DNA of 64,000 bases from Aquitalea magnusonii (GTDB taxonomy: Bacteria > Pseudomonadota > Gammaproteobacteria > Burkholderiales > Chromobacteriaceae): positions 78,158 through 142,157 of the forward strand of contig NZ_QJKC01000012.1 of assembly GCF_003202035.1 (NCBI RefSeq), written 5' to 3'. Shown piece by piece: positions 1 to 8,668 of the stretch (position 1 is its first letter; each line of letters begins with the position of its first letter). The notes under the pieces were generated by a model. The model saw only the letters and a program-made list of their open reading frames with translations. It did not search any database and had not been told where the DNA came from. The position numbers were made by a program, and so were the translations under genes.

Positions 1-759
1 GGACGCAGCCGGCAGCGGAAAATTGTAGTTGTAGCCCAGGCCGGCCCCCTCGCCATGCTCGTCGGCAAAGCCAAGAAAGAAGGGGTATTCGGTGGCCGGA
101 TCGCCATGAATCGACAGGAACAATACGTCATCACGCTGGTAGAAGATATCCTGCGTGCCATTGCCGTGGTGATAGTCGACATCCAGCACGGCCACCCGCT
201 TCGCACCGCGATCCAGCAGGCTTTGTGCTGCAATGGCGGCATTATTGAAGAAACAATAGCCACCACAGTAATCACGGGCAGCATGATGGCCCGGCGGCCG
301 GGTGAGGGCGAATACGCCGCGCTGGCCCGCCGCCAGCTGATCGACGGCCGTCAGTGCCACATCTGCCGCGGCCGTGATGGCCGGCCAGGTGCCGGCGGTC
401 AGCGGCGTGCCGCAGTCCATCGAGTAATAACACAGCTGCCCTTCCACATGCTGCGGGATGGCCGCGCGCAGACGGCGGATCTGCCACATTTTGGGCAAGG
501 CGTCGTAGTCGCGCCCCATGGCCGTCCAGCGTTGCCAGGCAGTTTGCAGAAATTCGACATAGCCGGCATCGTGCACGCGCAGTACCGGTGCCAGCCCGTG
601 CGCGACCGGCTCGATCACCGGGCCAAGATCACGTGACCTGACTTCCTGCAATACCATGTCGGCACGCGAGGGATTTTCGAAACAAGGCTTGAGGGTGCCA
701 TCGATCAGCTCGGCCTTGCCGTGCTGCAGGCGGTGTGTGTCGCTATAGATGGTCAGCAT
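1..759 (-). CDS. Acetylpolyamine aminohydrolase / histone deacetylase family protein, 3' end beyond window
   Basis: The minus-strand frame opens with ATG at 759 (MLTIYSDTHR) and stays open to base 1, giving the first 253 residues. The class II/arginase-fold deacetylase signatures are present: RPPGHHA at residues 154-160, with the paired histidines H158/H159, and VLDVDYHHGNGTQ from 191, which carries the zinc-ligand Asp/His residues. Family members are metalloenzymes that remove acetyl groups from acetylpolyamines or acetyl-lysine. The N-terminal part before the catalytic loop fits bacterial acetylpolyamine amidohydrolases (about 340 aa), so roughly a quarter is missing at the window edge. The natural substrate cannot be told from sequence. 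It lies downstream of ychJ on the same strand, with a hairpin terminator between them. Confidence 0.85.
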   Translation of the reverse strand, partial: MLTIYSDTHRLQHGKAELIDGTLKPCFENPSRADMVLQEVRSRDLGPVIEPVAHGLAPVLRVHDAGYVEFLQTAWQRWTAMGRDYDALPKMWQIRRLRAAIPQHVEGQLCYYSMDCGTPLTAGTWPAITAAADVALTAVDQLAAGQRGVFALTRPPGHHAARDYCGGYCFFNNAAIAAQSLLDRGAKRVAVLDVDYHHGNGTQDIFYQRDDVLFLSIHGDPATEYPFFLGFADEHGEGAGLGYNYNFPLPAAS

Positions 760-775
760 GGGAATATCCGGCAAG

Positions 776-803
776 CAAAAGCCCCATGCTGGCGCGATGG
801 GGC
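776..803 (-). terminator. Intrinsic terminator after ychJ
   Basis: On the minus strand GCCCCAT pairs with ATGGGGC (781-787 with 797-803) and is followed by a TTTT run (780-777). It lies 54 bases past the ychJ stop and just upstream of the deacetylase start. Confidence 0.6.
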
Positions 804-856
804 GATGGGGTCAACCATGACCGGGCGATGATTTGCCCGGGCGCAATACTGTTTGC

Positions 857-1267
857 TCAACCTTCTTCGGCATCGCCATCCACATAGAACCAGCGACCGT
901 CTTCCTTGCGAAAGCGGCTGACTTCATGCAGCCGCTGTGCACGACCGTTGACTTTGTAGCGGGCGACAAACTCCACCACACCGGCGTCGTCCTCGGCACT
1001 GCCCGCCTGCGTGCTGAGCACGTCCAGCGCCAGCCATTTGACGAAGCGCTCTTCGCGCGACAAGTCCAGCTCTGCCGGACGGGTGGAGGCGTGCCAGCTG
1101 GCCAGCAGATAATCGGCATTATTCATGGTGTAGGCCGCATAGCGGGAGCGCATCAGGCTCTCGGCCGTGGGAGCCTGCTGGGTGCCATCGATATAGCGGC
1201 CGCAACAGTCGGCGTAAGAGGCCGTCAGGCCACAGGGGCAGGCACTGGAATGTTTCTTCTTGCTCAT
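857..1267 (-). CDS. ychJ: YchJ family SEC-C motif protein
   Basis: A 136-residue protein starting MSKKKHSSACPCG. An upstream in-frame ATG at 1297 exists but would add ten residues overlapping the preceding gene, and the family starts near this Met. Residues 10-22 form the N-terminal cysteine cluster (CPCG...DCC) typical of the SEC-C/YchJ zinc-binding motif, followed by SLMRSRYAAY, the conserved YchJ core of the NTF2-like fold. Function in the cell is unknown; SEC-C motifs bind zinc. It starts 7 bases after the stop of the lipoprotein gene, so the two probably share a transcript. Confidence 0.85.
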   Translation of the reverse strand: MSKKKHSSACPCGLTASYADCCGRYIDGTQQAPTAESLMRSRYAAYTMNNADYLLASWHASTRPAELDLSREERFVKWLALDVLSTQAGSAEDDAGVVEFVARYKVNGRAQRLHEVSRFRKEDGRWFYVDGDAEEG

Positions 1268-1274
1268 TGCTTTA

Positions 1275-1748
1275 TCAGCCCAGGGCGGGCAATCCATAGA
1301 GTTTCAACAGAAAATTGGTAAATACCGGCGCTGGCGGCTTGGGCTGCAGCTTGGGCCAGCGGCGCAGCCATTCGCGCAAGCGCATTTCCATGCGTGCTTG
1401 CGACTCTTCTTGCGTCAGCCGTCCGGCATCGCGTTCCACCGCCAGGTAGCGATACATGGCAAAGCTGTTGTCATCAACCAGGTTGGCACCAATCAAGCGC
1501 AGGCGATAGACATTGAGCTGATCGGCCGCCGCCACGCGGCTCAGCTCGCCGCTTTTCACCTTGCCAGCCAGGCGACTGGCTTCCCTGAACAGCAAGTCCT
1601 GCTTGCTGTCAGGCTGCGGCTGGGCCTGCACCGGTCGAGCAGGTCGCACCCCGGTTTGCGGGGCTGCCGGTTGTTGCAGCAAGCTGCAGGCAGACAACAC
1701 CAGCGACATGCCGGCTACCCGGCTAAGCACTTTGAGAGTGGAATGCAT
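1275..1748 (-). CDS. Putative lipoprotein of unknown function
   Basis: A 157-residue protein. The ATG at 1748 is chosen because it gives a short basic start, a hydrophobic stretch and a lipobox LSAC (residues 18-21), so Cys21 would be lipidated and the protein anchored in the outer or inner membrane facing the periplasm. An upstream in-frame ATG at 1832 would bury this signal. After the lipobox there is a Pro/Gln-rich linker (about 25-50), then an alpha-helical charged region with no motif I recognise. It is followed after 7 bases by ychJ. Function unknown. Confidence 0.7.
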   Translation of the reverse strand: MHSTLKVLSRVAGMSLVLSACSLLQQPAAPQTGVRPARPVQAQPQPDSKQDLLFREASRLAGKVKSGELSRVAAADQLNVYRLRLIGANLVDDNSFAMYRYLAVERDAGRLTQEESQARMEMRLREWLRRWPKLQPKPPAPVFTNFLLKLYGLPALG

Positions 1749-1830
1749 GGGCGGTAGTGTAGCGGATGTGGAGGCAGATTGGACAAAATACGCCGGCTGG
1801 CAGTTCGCTGCCGGCAGCCCCCCACATGAC

Positions 1831-1862
1831 AAAACCGGCCGGGCAGTGACTGCGCGGCCGGT
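1831..1862 (-). terminator. Intrinsic terminator after cysK
   Basis: Long interrupted hairpin: ACCGGCCG (1834-1841) pairs with CGGCCGGT (1855-1862), with an inner GCAGT/ACTGC pairing. On the minus strand it is followed by a short T run (1833-1831). It lies 31 bases past the cysK stop. Confidence 0.65.
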
Positions 1863-1892
1863 GAGATGGCGAGGAAGGCTGAGCTGAAACGA

Positions 1893-2825
1893 TCAGGCCA
1901 GATGTTCGAACAGCGGTGTCGACAAATAACGCTCGCCAAAGGAAGGAATGACCACCACGATCAGCTTGCCGGCGTTTTCCGGGCGCTTGGCCAGCTGAAT
2001 GGCCGACCACACGGCGGCACCGGAAGAGATGCCGACCAGCACGCCTTCCTGGGTCGCCACCGCCCGTGCCGTGGCAAAGGCATCATCATTCTTGACGCGA
2101 ATGATTTCGTCGTAAACCTCGGTATTCAGAATGGGCGGTACAAAACCGGCACCAATGCCCTGGATGGGATGCGGGCCCTTCGGTCCACCCGACAGCACCG
2201 GCGACGCATCCGGTTCCACCGCCACAATCCGCACACCCGGTTTGCGGGCTTTCAGCACTTCACCGACACCGGTAATGGTGCCGCCAGTACCAACACCAGC
2301 CACGAAAATATCCACCTGGCCATCGGTATCGCGCCAGATTTCTTCAGCCGTGGTATTGCGGTGGACTTGCGGGTTGGCTGCGTTTTCGAATTGCTGCGGC
2401 ATGAACCAGCTGTCCGGATTTTCTTCGACCAGCTGACGCGCCTTGGCAATGGCACCACCCATGCCATCCGGCCCCGGAGTGAGGATCAGTTCCGCACCGT
2501 AGGCTTTCAGCAGCTGGCGACGCTCGCGGCTCATGGTTTCCGGCATGGTGATCACCAGCTTGTAGCCACGCGCGGCGCAAACCATGGCCAGGCCGATGCC
2601 GGTATTGCCGGAGGTCGGCTCGACGATGGTCGTGTGCGGCCCGATCTTGCCAGCCTGCTCGGCAGCATCGATCATGGCCACCGCGATACGGTCCTTGACG
2701 CTGTGCGCCGGATTGAAAAACTCCAGCTTGGCGACCACGGTGGCGACGCAGCCATCGGTAACGCGGTTCAGTTTGACCAGAGGGGTATTGCCGATCAGGT
2801 CGGTTACGGTATTGGCGATACGCAT
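1893..2825 (-). CDS. cysK: Cysteine synthase A (O-acetylserine sulfhydrylase)
   Basis: A 310-residue PLP enzyme that makes L-cysteine and acetate from O-acetyl-L-serine and sulfide, the last step of sulfur assimilation in the cytoplasm. Visible signatures: [11 protein letters not shown] at 11-21, the PLP lysine K44 in HSVKDR, the substrate loop TSGNTG at 71-76, and the phosphate-binding glycine loop [10 protein letters not shown] near 178. Length matches the family. The start is preceded by GGGAG about 8 bases upstream. It is transcribed away from the divergent potassium channel gene, with 120 bases between them, and ends at its own terminator. The C-terminal sequence fits CysK rather than CysM. 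Confidence 0.96.
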   Translation of the reverse strand: MRIANTVTDLIGNTPLVKLNRVTDGCVATVVAKLEFFNPAHSVKDRIAVAMIDAAEQAGKIGPHTTIVEPTSGNTGIGLAMVCAARGYKLVITMPETMSRERRQLLKAYGAELILTPGPDGMGGAIAKARQLVEENPDSWFMPQQFENAANPQVHRNTTAEEIWRDTDGQVDIFVAGVGTGGTITGVGEVLKARKPGVRIVAVEPDASPVLSGGPKGPHPIQGIGAGFVPPILNTEVYDEIIRVKNDDAFATARAVATQEGVLVGISSGAAVWSAIQLAKRPENAGKLIVVVIPSFGERYLSTPLFEHLA

Positions 2826-2945
2826 CGTCTTATTCTCCCGGGCAACATTAATGCAAGGTTTAATAACGCTTATAATATATGAGCGCTCAGAAAACTCTAA
2901 TAGTGTTTACTTCTATTCAATGAACCAACTGGTCCCACATCCATC

Positions 2946-3815
2946 ATGCCGACCCAGGAAGAGCTGATTCCCTTGAGCGGCTGGCGCCGCAAGCTGTACA
3001 TCATCATTTTTGAGGCAGACACCCGCAGCGGCCGGCTGTTCGATCTGGCGCTGATTGTCAGCATCATCCTGTCGCTGCTCACCGTGATCCTGGAGAGTGT
3101 GGCCAGCATCCGCCAGCAATGGGGCCCGCAATTAAAGATTCTGGACTGGCTGTTCACCATTCTGTTCACGCTGGAATACCTGCTGCGTCTGGCCTGCGTC
3201 CACAAACCGCTACGCTACGCCCGCAGCTTTTTCGGCGTGGTCGACCTGTTGTCCATCCTGCCGCTCTACCTGGGCCTGTTCATTCCGGAAAGCCGCTTCC
3301 TGGCCGATATCCGCGTGCTGCGGCTGCTGCGCATGTTCCGCATTCTCAAGCTCACCCGCTACATGGGCGAGGCACGCGAGCTGAAACGGGCCATGCTGGC
3401 CAGCCGGCGCAAGATCATCGTGTTTCTCGGCACCGTGGTACTGCTGGTCATCATCCTGGGGACGCTGATGTATGTCATCGAAGGCGAAGCCAATGGCTTC
3501 ACCAGCATTCCGGTCGGCATTTACTGGGCCATTGTCACCCTCACCACCGTCGGCTTTGGCGACATCACCCCCAAGACACCATTGGGCCAGGCATTGGCCA
3601 GCCTGGTGATGATTACCGGCTATGGCATCATCGCCGTGCCCACCGGCATCGTGACGGCAGAAATCGCCCGCGGCGCATCGGCCACCCCAACCGACAAGCA
3701 GTCGGCCACCCGCCTCTGCCCCCATTGCTTCAGCGAGGGGCATGATTGGGATGCGCGCTTTTGCAAGCATTGCGGCGGCACACTGCCCAGACCAGCCAGG
3801 GGCGAGGTCAGCTAA
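2946..3815 (+). CDS. Voltage-gated-type potassium channel with C-terminal zinc ribbon
   Basis: A 289-residue inner-membrane protein with the six-helix plan of a Kv-type subunit. S1 starts near residue 32. S4 is seen as arginines every third position (R123, R126, R129, R132) in RVLRLLRMFRILKL. The pore helix precedes the K+ selectivity filter TTVGFGD at 200-206, and S6 is near 213-240. A cytoplasmic tail ends with CPHC (258-261) and CKHC (273-276), which look like a zinc ribbon. It should form a tetrameric K+ channel. No Shine-Dalgarno is clear upstream. It converges on glycerate kinase with 14 bases between stops. Gating stimulus is unknown. Confidence 0.9.
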   Translation: MPTQEELIPLSGWRRKLYIIIFEADTRSGRLFDLALIVSIILSLLTVILESVASIRQQWGPQLKILDWLFTILFTLEYLLRLACVHKPLRYARSFFGVVDLLSILPLYLGLFIPESRFLADIRVLRLLRMFRILKLTRYMGEARELKRAMLASRRKIIVFLGTVVLLVIILGTLMYVIEGEANGFTSIPVGIYWAIVTLTTVGFGDITPKTPLGQALASLVMITGYGIIAVPTGIVTAEIARGASATPTDKQSATRLCPHCFSEGHDWDARFCKHCGGTLPRPARGEVS

Positions 3816-3829
3816 CGTACTGCTAAAGG

Positions 3830-4960
3830 CTAGGCGGCGGCCCGGGCGGCCAGAATGGTGCGCGCCACTTGTTCGGCCAGTTGGGCCAGCCGTTGCGGAG
3901 CTTCCTGCATCGCGCTATCCAGCGACATCGGCCGGTTGCACAGGGAATAACAGCCGTCAAAACTGCCAGCCAGCGCCCCTTGCTCGTCGGCGATGACCGC
4001 ACCGGACAGCAGGCTGACCGGCACACCGGCCGCGCGTGCCAGCGCAGCCACACAGGCCGGAGCCTTGCCCGCCAGTGTCTGGCTGTCGCTGCGCCCTTCC
4101 CCGCTGAACACCCAGTCGACCCTCTGCAGGGCTGCCGCCAGGCCAAGATGGCGCGCCACGGCCTGCGCCCCCGATTGCATGCGCCCACCCAGCAACAGCA
4201 TGGCATAGCCCAGCCCACCGGCAGCACCACTGCCGGGCAGGTGCCGGGTATCTCGCTGCAAGCGGGCATCCAGCAGCTGCGCGAAATGGGTGATCTCGCC
4301 ATCGATGCGGGCGATATCCGCCGCAGCCACGCCTTTTTGCGGGCCGAAGACTGCGGTTGCCCCACGAGGCCCACTCAGCGGATTATCCACATCCGACCAG
4401 ATTTCCAGCTCGACATCGGCAAAAGCCTGCAGCAAGCCATCGGCGTCCAGCGTGAACAACTGCGACAAATCCTGCAGTGCGCCGTCCAACCGTTGCCCCC
4501 GGGCATTGAGTAACTGCAGACCAAGCGCCGCCAGACACGCCGCCCCACCATCATTAGTACTGGAGCCGCCCAAGGCTACTGCGATACGCCGCTGCCCCGA
4601 CTGCAACAAGGCTGCCAGCATCTGGCCAACACCACGGCTGCTACGTTGCGCCACCGGGCTGTCTCCCGCTTCGGGCAAGCCGATGATGCGCGCCACCTCC
4701 AGCACTGCGGTTCCGTCCGGCAACAGCAAGCATGGAGCCATGATGGTGTCACCCGTGGCATTGCACACCGGAAACTGCAGCCACTGGCCGCCAACAGCGG
4801 CATACAGGGCATCCTGCGTCCCTTCGCCGCCATCGGCCATTGGACGAAGCAGGCACTCCGCCTGCGGGTCGGCGCGTTCAATGCCACGCTGCATCGCCTC
4901 TGCCACCGCAGCGGCCTCCAGCGAGCCTTTATAGGAATCCGGTGCAAGCAGCCAACGCAT
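3830..4960 (-). CDS. Glycerate kinase
   Basis: A 376-residue protein starting MRWLLAPDSYKGSLEA, the N-terminal signature of the GarK/GlxK family, with ALGGSSTNDGG (about 148-158) and FSGEGRSDSQTLAGKAP near 285 as further conserved blocks. The family phosphorylates D-glycerate with ATP to 2-phosphoglycerate, feeding glycolate/glucarate breakdown products into glycolysis. No glyoxylate or tartronate genes are adjacent, so the source of glycerate is not shown. It lies downstream of proQ in the same direction but behind a terminator. Choice between the garK and glxK names is not possible from sequence alone. Confidence 0.93.
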   Translation of the reverse strand: MRWLLAPDSYKGSLEAAAVAEAMQRGIERADPQAECLLRPMADGGEGTQDALYAAVGGQWLQFPVCNATGDTIMAPCLLLPDGTAVLEVARIIGLPEAGDSPVAQRSSRGVGQMLAALLQSGQRRIAVALGGSSTNDGGAACLAALGLQLLNARGQRLDGALQDLSQLFTLDADGLLQAFADVELEIWSDVDNPLSGPRGATAVFGPQKGVAAADIARIDGEITHFAQLLDARLQRDTRHLPGSGAAGGLGYAMLLLGGRMQSGAQAVARHLGLAAALQRVDWVFSGEGRSDSQTLAGKAPACVAALARAAGVPVSLLSGAVIADEQGALAGSFDGCYSLCNRPMSLDSAMQEAPQRLAQLAEQVARTILAARAAA

Positions 4961-4999
4961 GGGTCATCCTCCAGCGGAAAATGGACAACATAAATGCAA

Positions 5000-5029
5000 A
5001 ACCCCTCCTTGCCAAGGCAAGAAGGGGTT
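5000..5029 (-). terminator. Intrinsic terminator after proQ
   Basis: AACCCCTCCTTGCC (5000-5013) pairs with GGCAAGAAGGGGTT (5016-5029), 14 bp with one mismatch. On the minus strand it is followed by TTTTGCATTT. It separates proQ from the glycerate kinase gene. Confidence 0.75.
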
Positions 5030-5051
5030 GGTAACGGGGGCGAATGAACGC

Positions 5052-5471
5052 TTATTCTGCCGACTGGCCTTCTGGCGCCACCGGCGTCGCACTGGCTTCT
5101 GGTGCAGTAGCGGCTTCAACTGCCGGTTTGGGTGCCGACATCAGCTGGGCAGCCTTTTTCTCTTCAGCAGTCACTTCGCCGCTCGGTTTGCCGGCCAGGT
5201 CGAAACGCTTGCCGCCACGCGCCAGCGACTTGACATAGCGCGGCTTACGGCAGTGATTGGCCACCACACGGGAAATCAGCGTGGCATCGAATTGCGGCAA
5301 GGCAGCAATCAGGCTCTCATGGATGCCCAGAGCCAGCGGACGGAACTGACGAAACACTTCGAACTTGCTGTAAACATGTTCCGCAATCATTTCTGTCTGT
5401 TTTTTCTTCGACAGACTCTGCACTGCGGATTTGAGAGCAGCACCCAGTGCCGTTTCGGTATTTGGCTTCAT
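5052..5471 (-). CDS. proQ: Minimal ProQ/FinO-domain RNA chaperone
   Basis: A 139-residue protein. Residues about 8-110 form a ProQ/FinO domain (SKKKQTEMIAEHVYSKFEVF, then FRPLALGIHESL and VVANHCRKPRYVKSLARGGKRFDLAG). The remaining 30 residues are an Ala/Pro/Glu-rich tail. The domain binds structured RNAs such as terminator hairpins and 3' UTRs and acts in small-RNA regulation. The C-terminal Tudor-like domain of enterobacterial ProQ is absent, as in the short neisserial ProQ. It is monocistronic as judged by the terminator at 5000-5029. Confidence 0.93.
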   Translation of the reverse strand: MKPNTETALGAALKSAVQSLSKKKQTEMIAEHVYSKFEVFRQFRPLALGIHESLIAALPQFDATLISRVVANHCRKPRYVKSLARGGKRFDLAGKPSGEVTAEEKKAAQLMSAPKPAVEAATAPEASATPVAPEGQSAE

Positions 5472-5683
5472 GAACTTCTATCTAGATCCAGTGATGCTTT
5501 TCAATGACAGGCAAGCCTGCCAGACGGGGTGACGGTATACAACCCGTCGCTAGCACAGCCTGTCATCATCTCCATGACGCTGCTGCGCCCTGTATGGTAA
5601 TGCAGCTTGCAAGCGCGTGCCAGCAAAAGCCGGCATCGACCAACTGGTCTGCTAGCCATGTGGCTCGAACAGTGTAACGGTGT

Positions 5684-5768
5684 TGGTGCGCCCAGCCGGG
5701 GTCGAACCGGCACAACCGAAGTCGAGGGATTTTAAGTCCCTTGCGTCTACCAATTTCGCCATGGGCGC
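5684..5768 (-). tRNA. tRNA-Leu (anticodon UAA)
   Basis: An 85-nt cloverleaf on the minus strand. Acceptor GCGCCCA (5768-5762) pairs with TGGGCGC (5694-5688). The D-arm is TGGCGAAATTGGTAGACG, the anticodon loop ACTTAAAAT has anticodon TAA, there is a long variable arm of class II type, and the T-arm is GGTTCGACCCC. The 3' CCA is encoded (5686-5684). It lies alone between proQ and tyrB. Confidence 0.95.
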
Positions 5769-5977
5769 ACCGAGTGGCGGATTATGCCAGCACTCTGCCG
5801 CAGAGTCACCCTTTGCACGCGCAATTTCCCTTATCCAGCAGCACAAGCCGTGCATGACTTGCTGCTATTGGCCGCTTTGCGCGAAGATGGCTCTCTTAAT
5901 ACAGCGCAGCAACCCTGTTCTTAGGACGGGTCGCTGCCCACTACCTATCCTGATCGCTACCAAGGAATTGCCGTCTC

Positions 5978-7174
5978 ATGTTCGAACATGTCGAAGCCTA
6001 TCCCGGCGACCCCATCCTGACCCTGGTGGAAACCTTTCATGCCGACACCCGCAGCCAGAAAGTAAACCTGGGCATCGGCCTGTACTATGACGAAGAGGGA
6101 CGCATCCCTCTGCTCGACTCCGTGCAACAAGCGGAAGCAGCCCGTGCAGCATCTCCCGCACCGCGTCCTTACCTGCCGATGGAAGGCGCCGCCAACTATC
6201 GCAGCGCCGTGCAAAAACTGTTGTTTGGTGCGACACACCCGGCACTACAGCAACAACGCATCGCCACCATTCAGACCATCGGTGGCTCCGGAGCGCTGAA
6301 AGTGGGCGCGGATTTCATCAAGCGCTATTTCCCGCACAGTGAAGCCTGGATCAGCAAGCCCAGCTGGGATAATCACCGCGCCATCTTTGAAGGTGCCGGG
6401 ATCAAGGTGCATGACTATCCTTACTACGATGCACACAGCGGTGGCCTCTTGTTCGATGACATGCTGGCCACACTCAAGCAATTGCCCGCGCAAAGCGTGG
6501 TCTTGCTCCACCCCTGCTGCCACAACCCCACCGGGGTTGACCTGAGCCAGGCGCAATGGGATGCGCTGATTCCCGTGCTGAAAAACGGCAATTTGCTGCC
6601 TTTCCTCGACATTGCCTACCAAGGCTTTGGCCAGGGGCTGGATGAAGACGCCTACGCCATCCGCGCACTGGCCGATGCGGGAATCAGCTTCTTTGTCAGC
6701 AACTCCTTTTCCAAAAACCTTTCCTTCTATGGCGAACGCTGCGGCGGACTGTCCATCGTCTGCCAAAGCCAGGAAGAAGCAGAGCGCGTACTGGGACAGA
6801 TGAAAGCCACCGTACGCCGCAACTACTCCAGCCCCCCCACCCATGGCGGTCAGATTACCGCCGCCGTGATGAACGATCCGGCTTTGTTTGCCCTATGGCA
6901 AACCGAAGTGGCACAGATGCGGGTACGCATCAAGGCCATGCGCCAGCAATTGTTCGCCGTACTCAGCGCCCGCCTGCCTGGCCGCGACTTCAGCTACTTC
7001 ACCACCCAGCAAGGCATGTTCAGCTACACCGGCCTCAGCCCGGAACAGGTAGACCGCCTGCGTGAAGAGTTTGCCGTCTATCTGGTGCGCTCAGGCCGCA
7101 TGTGCGTAGCCGGCTTGAACAGCCGCAATGTGGACTATGTCGCCCAGGCCATGGCCAGCGTGCTGGAAGGCTGA
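5978..7174 (+). CDS. tyrB: Aromatic amino acid aminotransferase (class I)
   Basis: A 398-residue PLP transaminase of the AspC/TyrB subfamily. Conserved features: VNLGIGLY (29-36), the HNPTG loop (182-186), DIAYQGF (211-217), the PLP lysine K246 in [14 protein letters not shown], and the substrate-binding arginine region [13 protein letters not shown] near the end. It exchanges amino groups between aromatic amino acids or aspartate and 2-oxoglutarate in the cytoplasm. Sequence cannot separate TyrB from AspC specificity with certainty. An AAGGA lies rather far (about 11 bases) from the ATG. It ends at a bidirectional terminator shared with ndpA. Confidence 0.92.
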   Translation: MFEHVEAYPGDPILTLVETFHADTRSQKVNLGIGLYYDEEGRIPLLDSVQQAEAARAASPAPRPYLPMEGAANYRSAVQKLLFGATHPALQQQRIATIQTIGGSGALKVGADFIKRYFPHSEAWISKPSWDNHRAIFEGAGIKVHDYPYYDAHSGGLLFDDMLATLKQLPAQSVVLLHPCCHNPTGVDLSQAQWDALIPVLKNGNLLPFLDIAYQGFGQGLDEDAYAIRALADAGISFFVSNSFSKNLSFYGERCGGLSIVCQSQEEAERVLGQMKATVRRNYSSPPTHGGQITAAVMNDPALFALWQTEVAQMRVRIKAMRQQLFAVLSARLPGRDFSYFTTQQGMFSYTGLSPEQVDRLREEFAVYLVRSGRMCVAGLNSRNVDYVAQAMASVLEG

Positions 7175-7196
7175 GGCCATCCCCACCCCGCCCAGC

Positions 7197-7226
7197 AAAA
7201 AGCCCGTCATCACTGACGGGCTTTTT
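7197..7226. terminator. Bidirectional terminator between tyrB and ndpA
   Basis: AGCCCGTCA (7201-7209) pairs with TGACGGGCT (7214-7222) around a TCAC loop, with A-run on the left and T-run on the right, so it can stop transcription from both converging genes. Confidence 0.85.
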
Positions 7227-7240
7227 GCTCACAACAACAA

Positions 7241-8248
7241 TCAGTCGCGCTTGTGCAGCTTCAAGGTCAGGCTTAACTCTCCCTCACCGTCATTCACCGA
7301 CTGGATATTTTTCAAGGTAATGCCTGTCGGCAACAGCACACTGATGCCATGACCGATACCATATTTGGATAGCGATTTTTCCAGACGCTTGGCCATGTTT
7401 TGCGCCGGCAGCCGCGCCTCCTCATCCAGGGCAAAGCCATATGCCTCGGCCGCGCTGTCAAATGCCTGGCTTACCTGCTCCTTGCCGACGAATTTTTCGG
7501 CGATGGAACTGACCTGACCGGTCGACATCTCCTCTTCCGCACCGCACACCGCCAGAAACTCATCCTTGAAGCGGGCCTGCTCGAGCGGGTCGGCAATCTC
7601 CTCGGATAGCTGTTCGACCACGCTGGCCACCATGCGGCTGCTGCTTTGCGCATCCGGCACCCGCATCGCCTTGAGAAAATCATCCAGCCAGAACTTTGCT
7701 TGCTGACCACCACGATCCACGGCATAGACCAGCGGACTGTTTTCCAGGATCAAGGCCCCCTTATCAATCAGACGCGGGTTGATGCCAGAGGCATGGCGAA
7801 TGTCAAATACCTCACCGGCCTCGATCACCGACAGAAAGTCATCCCGCACTTCCGACTTGAATACCCCCAGGGCACGCAACTGCCGCTCACCATCAGACAA
7901 ACCGGCAAACAAAATGACAAACAAATCGCCAGCACTGATATTCGGATGCTGTGAACGAGCATACAAATGCTTGGCAATACGCTGGGAAACCGTGAGGAAG
8001 TCCAGCTCATCCCTGAAAAACTGCCGCGTGTAGTGATAGATCTCATTCAGATTGAGATCCGACTCATGAAAGAACTGGTGCTTCTTCTTGTCGGAAACCA
8101 CACCCCGCAAGTAGCCACTCAAGATGAGCGAGGAAACACCATCATCCACATCACAAGCCCGCTCGGACAGCTGCAAGCCCTCTCCCCTAGCCTGATTGCC
8201 TACCCGATGCACCACCAGGCGTTCAACACGCGATTCACCAATCAACAT
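7241..8248 (-). CDS. ndpA: Nucleoid-associated protein NdpA (NA37/YejK family)
   Basis: A 335-residue cytoplasmic protein of the NA37/YejK family, which associates with the nucleoid; its precise role is unsettled. The ATG at 8248 (MLIGESRVERLVVHRVGNQ) is preferred because family members begin just before the VxxxVVHxVGN block. The longer frame to 8326 would add a cysteine- and glycine-rich stretch with no homology in the family. Other family-like blocks are YHYTRQFFRDE and the C-terminal ISVLLPTGITLKNIQSV. It converges on tyrB. The gene keeps the GC-rich base composition of the core genome, so the change to AT-rich sequence starts upstream of it. Confidence 0.88.
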   Translation of the reverse strand: MLIGESRVERLVVHRVGNQARGEGLQLSERACDVDDGVSSLILSGYLRGVVSDKKKHQFFHESDLNLNEIYHYTRQFFRDELDFLTVSQRIAKHLYARSQHPNISAGDLFVILFAGLSDGERQLRALGVFKSEVRDDFLSVIEAGEVFDIRHASGINPRLIDKGALILENSPLVYAVDRGGQQAKFWLDDFLKAMRVPDAQSSSRMVASVVEQLSEEIADPLEQARFKDEFLAVCGAEEEMSTGQVSSIAEKFVGKEQVSQAFDSAAEAYGFALDEEARLPAQNMAKRLEKSLSKYGIGHGISVLLPTGITLKNIQSVNDGEGELSLTLKLHKRD

Positions 8249-8668
8249 AAGCTGCCTCAGCTCAAAGCAAAGCAGGATTATTGCCCCCGCCCCGCCGCTT
8301 GACAATCGAAATGCGTGGCAGCGCAAATGCTATGCAATCGAAATACATTACATGACATGGACAATTCGATAAAAAAGAAATAGTCAATACACATCAAGCA
8401 AGACGAATGCAGTAATCAAGGCAAATTACCAACATGTGGCCAGCACTTAACTTCTGAGCAAAATTTAATCATTTAAAATAATGACGTTTTTTTAAATTTT
8501 CCCACATAAAACAAGCCAAATCAGCTGGATATAGGAAATTTCCTAGATTCAAAAATGATGCGTCTTAGATGAAAAAACTGTCTCCCAGTCGATACTAGCC
8601 TGAGTCAAACGCACGCAACGCGTCAGCGTATTTGAATCCTCCTCATCCGACACGAAGGAACAGACATC
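8249..8668. other. AT-rich intergenic region upstream of the fimbrial cluster
   Basis: 420 bases between ndpA and the first pilin. Composition drops abruptly to AT-rich with A/T tracts near 8470-8520, a perfect 14-bp palindrome at 8532-8545, and GAAGGAA as the pilin ribosome-binding site (8654-8660). No ORF or RNA gene seen. It probably carries the promoters for both divergent genes. Confidence 0.6.
8532..8545. promoter_or_regulatory. Perfect 14-bp palindrome, possible regulator site for the fimbrial cluster
   Basis: TAGGAAATTTCCTA, about 125 bases upstream of the first pilin start. The half-sites TAGGAAA/TTTCCTA resemble heptads bound by NarL/FixJ-type response regulators such as BvgA; that assignment is inference only. 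Confidence 0.35.

Noticed and set aside
8249..8668. Invertible (fimS-like) promoter switch before the pilin
   Set aside because: No pair of flanking inverted repeats at suitable distance and no tyrosine recombinase gene in the window.
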